Origin: Ailanthus altissimus
Taxonomy: Eukaryota; Streptophyta; Magnoliopsida; Sapindales; Simaroubaceae
Assembly: GCA_946807835.1 (NCBI GenBank)
Contig: OX327699.1
Coordinates: 746,501-810,500, forward strand
Direction of reading: 5' to 3'
DNA: 64,000 bases
Shown here: positions 61,107 through 64,000 of the stretch, one piece after another
Position numbering within the stretch: position 1 is the first letter of the stretch
Layout of the letters: each line of letters begins with the position of its first letter
Notes under the pieces: generated by a model
What the model was told of the DNA's origin: nothing
Seen by the model: the letters and a program-made list of their open reading frames with translations, nothing else
Databases searched by the model: none
Made by a program: the position numbers and the translations under genes

Positions 61107-61740
61107 AAGTTTTTATTAAAAAAATTACTGAAAATAAAATTATGGGTTGAAATAGGTTCGCTCTAATTATAACAAAACAAAGATTGACTAAGAACTTGTA
61201 AAATTAACCTTGAAAATGTTAATAGCCAAAATAAAAAAAATAAGGATAAGAAATTGTTGGGATATTATTTCAAATTTGTTATAACATATATCGAACGTAC
61301 GATAGTAAGTAAAGCTACAAGAAGATAATATATTATAAATGAAAGTATAAGGCAGAAATTTTTCGCGTGAACAATTAAGAGGCATACTCATTGACATTGC
61401 TCTAAATAAAATATTATTTTCATACAAGTAATTATGTTTTTATATTGACACAGCCCAAGCACTATAATCATTCCTGATCAAATTAAAGTTTATTATGTTT
61501 AAGAATGTTTTATTTAATTGCAGTAAAATGGTGTGAGAAAACTTAAAGTTCCAACCATATTTAATTACTTGATTCGAATAAAGATGATTGCGAGATTTTT
61601 CAACAAGTAGAAGAGTTTGAAAAAATTTATTTATTATCAATTATTTTGAAAAGCTACATGAATATTCATTGAAAATTTTGCTAGAAAAATTAATGACAGA
61701 GAATTTATTTCGTGTTATTAAAGTGACTGGATGACTATTG
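59270..61740. other. AT-rich DNA, possible remains of the Copia relic's 5' end
   Basis: On the minus strand TTTGGCGCCAA (60461-60471) follows a sequence ending TTAACA, as a primer site follows an LTR. This could be the 5' LTR edge of the element whose pol is at 57750-59260. No clear gag was read. A (TA)n microsatellite lies at about 61075-61101. Confidence 0.35.
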
Positions 61741-61750
61741 TTATAAAGAT

Positions 61751-61995
61751 CACTACTATAAAATATAACTACTGTGAAGAAAAAAAATTCTATCACAACG
61801 CATAGCTTGTGATAGAAAAATTCTATCACCTAATGTTTATTTACTGATTTGTGATAATTGTTTTTCTAAACTATGATATTTTATATTTCAAGAAGAAAAA
61901 TATTGTAATAAATTTGTAACAAAAATCATCACCAAATTATAGCATTTAACATTTGAAAAGCTATAATAATATATATTTTTTTATACCAGTAAGTA
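61751..61995. repeat. Possible CACTA-type non-autonomous fragment
   Basis: It starts CACTACTATAAAA and has a perfect 11-bp inverted pair, TTCTATCACAA and TTGTGATAGAA (61788-61798 and 61807-61817), with further TATCAC/GTGATA repeats. Sub-terminal hairpins of this sort are common in CACTA elements. The opposite end is not clear. Confidence 0.3.
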
Positions 61996-61999
61996 TAAT

Positions 62000-64000
62000 A
62001 TATATATATTATTTGTTGTTCACAAATAAATTATATTGCTGAAATAATAAATTGATTCATAAAAATTAATAAATATAACGTAAATAATATATATTACATC
62101 TGTTGGTAGTTGATCCAAACATTAAAAGTAAAGAAAAAAAAATATTGGTAGTTTATCCTAAATCATTCAACATAATGAAACAATAATCATTTAGCCAATA
62201 TACTTAACATTATCCAAAATTCATTGATAGCCACCTTTGCACTTCATCTGTTTCCACAATTGCTTGGTTTATATCTTCTCTGGAAGCCCTTGAAGTGGCC
62301 TTATGAAGAGATAATTTTTACAAAGATATTAATAAACAAAAAAATATAAATATAAAATTATAAGCTATTTGAGATAGGAAATACCTGAGCTTAGTAGAGC
62401 AATGGTCAAAATGTATTCAGAAGGTACAGTTATTGATTAATCATTTGATTAAATAATCTTCTTGTTTCAAGAACAAAGCCACAAAGAAAGTTGTTCCAAA
62501 AACATACCCATAAGAAAAACTTCTGCTGTTAATATTAACAGTATCACAATAATCCATATCAATATAGGATGTGTTGTAGGTAATTTAAAATAGTATATTA
62601 ATTATAAATTCGAGATGGTGTGTTCTTAAAGCACTCTCTAAATTAAAATAATAATAAAAAAGAGAATATTTATGTTAGCTCATTCGGGTAAATAAAATAA
62701 AAAAAAATTAAAATCAAATTAAATGATGTGATTACAAATTATAGTTGTATATTACTATAAAAATTATTAAAAAAAAATCCTAACTTGTTAGTTATCAAGA
62801 TGTGAATCCCTTGCTGGAGAATGATAAATCCCTTCTCTCAAACAAGAATTGTTAAGTTGTAGATAATAGTGTGCGAGTGACATTTACCACCATTGACATT
62901 GAAAAACCAACAATAGATTAAAATTGATAACTCGTGTTGTAGATTTATTTATTCCCATCAAAGCTCAATATTTTCCATCATTAACACCAAGGCTAATTTT
63001 ATTTTCATTAAGTGCCTGTTAGCCTCAGTGACAATGGTGACAAATTTAGAGCGATGTCTTCTAATTATAGAAACTACTATTGTCATATTAGCAATCAACC
63101 TTGATTTTCTCTCTTCTTTCTTTTCACTTAAAAGATTTGTTTTGTGATTTTAAATCACATTATTATATATTGATTGTACTTAGTATGATGCTGTTGTTTT
63201 CCTAAGTACAAATTAGTCTAATACTCACTTGGGAATACCACTAGAATTTATGTTTGAGTTTCCAGCTAATATACTAAGTAAACTATAATTTTACTTGAAT
63301 ATGAGTATGGTTTCAAATGATTTTCAATATGTCTATAATAATATAGAAGCTATTGTAAAAAGGCTATATATATATAAACATATACACAACCTTGTTTATT
63401 TCAATTCAGCAACTATTTCAAATAGTTTTTTCAATACGAAATTACCAAAGAACAACATGCTATACAACAACTATTGTTTCTTAAAAAAAAAAAAACACAA
63501 ACACATGGACCCCCGGTAAGTATTGTTTATACAACATCAATACAAACACAAGGACTACCAACACCAACATAAAAATAGGTTGGGACCATCGAATAAATTT
63601 TAAAATATAAACTCTAAACAAATACCTTACTTTTAGTCTAGTGCCCAATTTGTGATCCTTTACGAGACAAATCTTAAATTTTAAGCAACAATTTTGGTAT
63701 AGACAAAGGGAATTGCATGCATGAAATAACAAACTCTAATCAACAAACGTCAAATAACAGTAAAAAAAAAAAAAATGATTTAGAGTTTTAAGAACTAAAA
63801 AAACTCACCAAGATTACTCGAAACACAAGTTAATTTTTGATTGACTCAAAATCTATGATGTTATCTTGATGAAATAATTAGGGTGCACAATATTCGCTGA
63901 TGAATGATTTTCCTCTCTAATAAAGTTTTTCTCTCAAACACAAAACTCTAAGTGATGAATGATGACTAATGAATCACTATCGTTTATTTTTTTAATATCT
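62000..64000. other. AT-rich DNA, no certain gene
   Basis: Minus-strand 62299-62210 could be a terminal exon: after an AG it reads ATSRASREDINQAIVETDEV and continues ten residues to a stop. I do not recognise the protein, and no matching upstream exon in phase was found. The rest is low-complexity sequence with short spurious frames. Confidence 0.35.

Noticed and set aside
1..64000. CRISPR arrays, rRNA, tRNA, bacterial operons or plasmid features
   Set aside because: None seen. Tandem repeats here lack uniform spacers, and the gene content is that of a plant nuclear chromosome.

Overview
This window is nuclear DNA from a flowering plant, almost certainly a eudicot. It is very AT-rich, its genes carry short GT-AG introns, and it encodes proteins found in plants: a chloroplast ATP synthase delta subunit, a stomatal EPF peptide, a FAB1-type lipid kinase, an mTERF factor, a GT47 exostosin and a DUF679/DMP relic. 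Copia, Gypsy, TRIM and Mutator-like elements are scattered between them. I cannot name the species. Genes occupy a small part of the window; most of it is transposon debris, short AT-rich foldback elements and intergenic DNA.

Layout. 1-1.8 kb: 5' end of a FAB1C/D-like PI3P 5-kinase gene on the minus strand, with an apparent 1-bp frameshift in its first coding exon. 2-8 kb: AT-rich DNA with foldback repeats and an isolated G-box/ABRE cluster near 7.6 kb. 8.0-11.2 kb: a Mutator-like element with long inverted repeats, interrupted by a 2-kb solo LTR. 14.1-14.6 kb: a 509-bp TRIM retroelement. 17.8-18.1 kb: a small secreted EPF2-like peptide gene. 20.7-29 kb: a nest of related LTR elements, namely an 884-bp solo LTR with a 5-bp target duplication and a second LTR split by a complete Tnt1/Tork-like Copia element (22676-28567). 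The Copia element has one gag-pol frame broken by six stop codons and an internal 255-bp duplication. 30.0-31.2 kb: a complete non-autonomous Mutator-like element with a perfect 9-bp target duplication.

32.2-44 kb: an intact intronless mTERF gene; a truncated Gypsy relic containing a large palindrome; a decayed second copy of the mTERF gene; and a small conserved plant protein of unknown function. 45.6-47.6 kb: a three-exon ARAD-like GT47 glycosyltransferase. 47.9-48.5 kb: a DMP (DUF679) pseudogene on the opposite strand. 51.0-51.7 kb: the nuclear gene for the chloroplast ATP synthase delta chain. 53.1-53.7 kb: a RING-H2 protein. 54-64 kb: AT-rich DNA with a MITE, a heavily decayed Copia pol relic (57.7-59.3 kb) and many microsatellites.

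The genes are independent plant loci and do not form a pathway. The most informative features are the transposon structures (nested insertions, target duplications, G-to-A decay of a Copia protease, a palindrome in a Gypsy gag) and the gene-decay events (DMP, the mTERF copy, the FAB1 frameshift). I saw no bacterial-type operon, CRISPR array, tRNA or rRNA gene.
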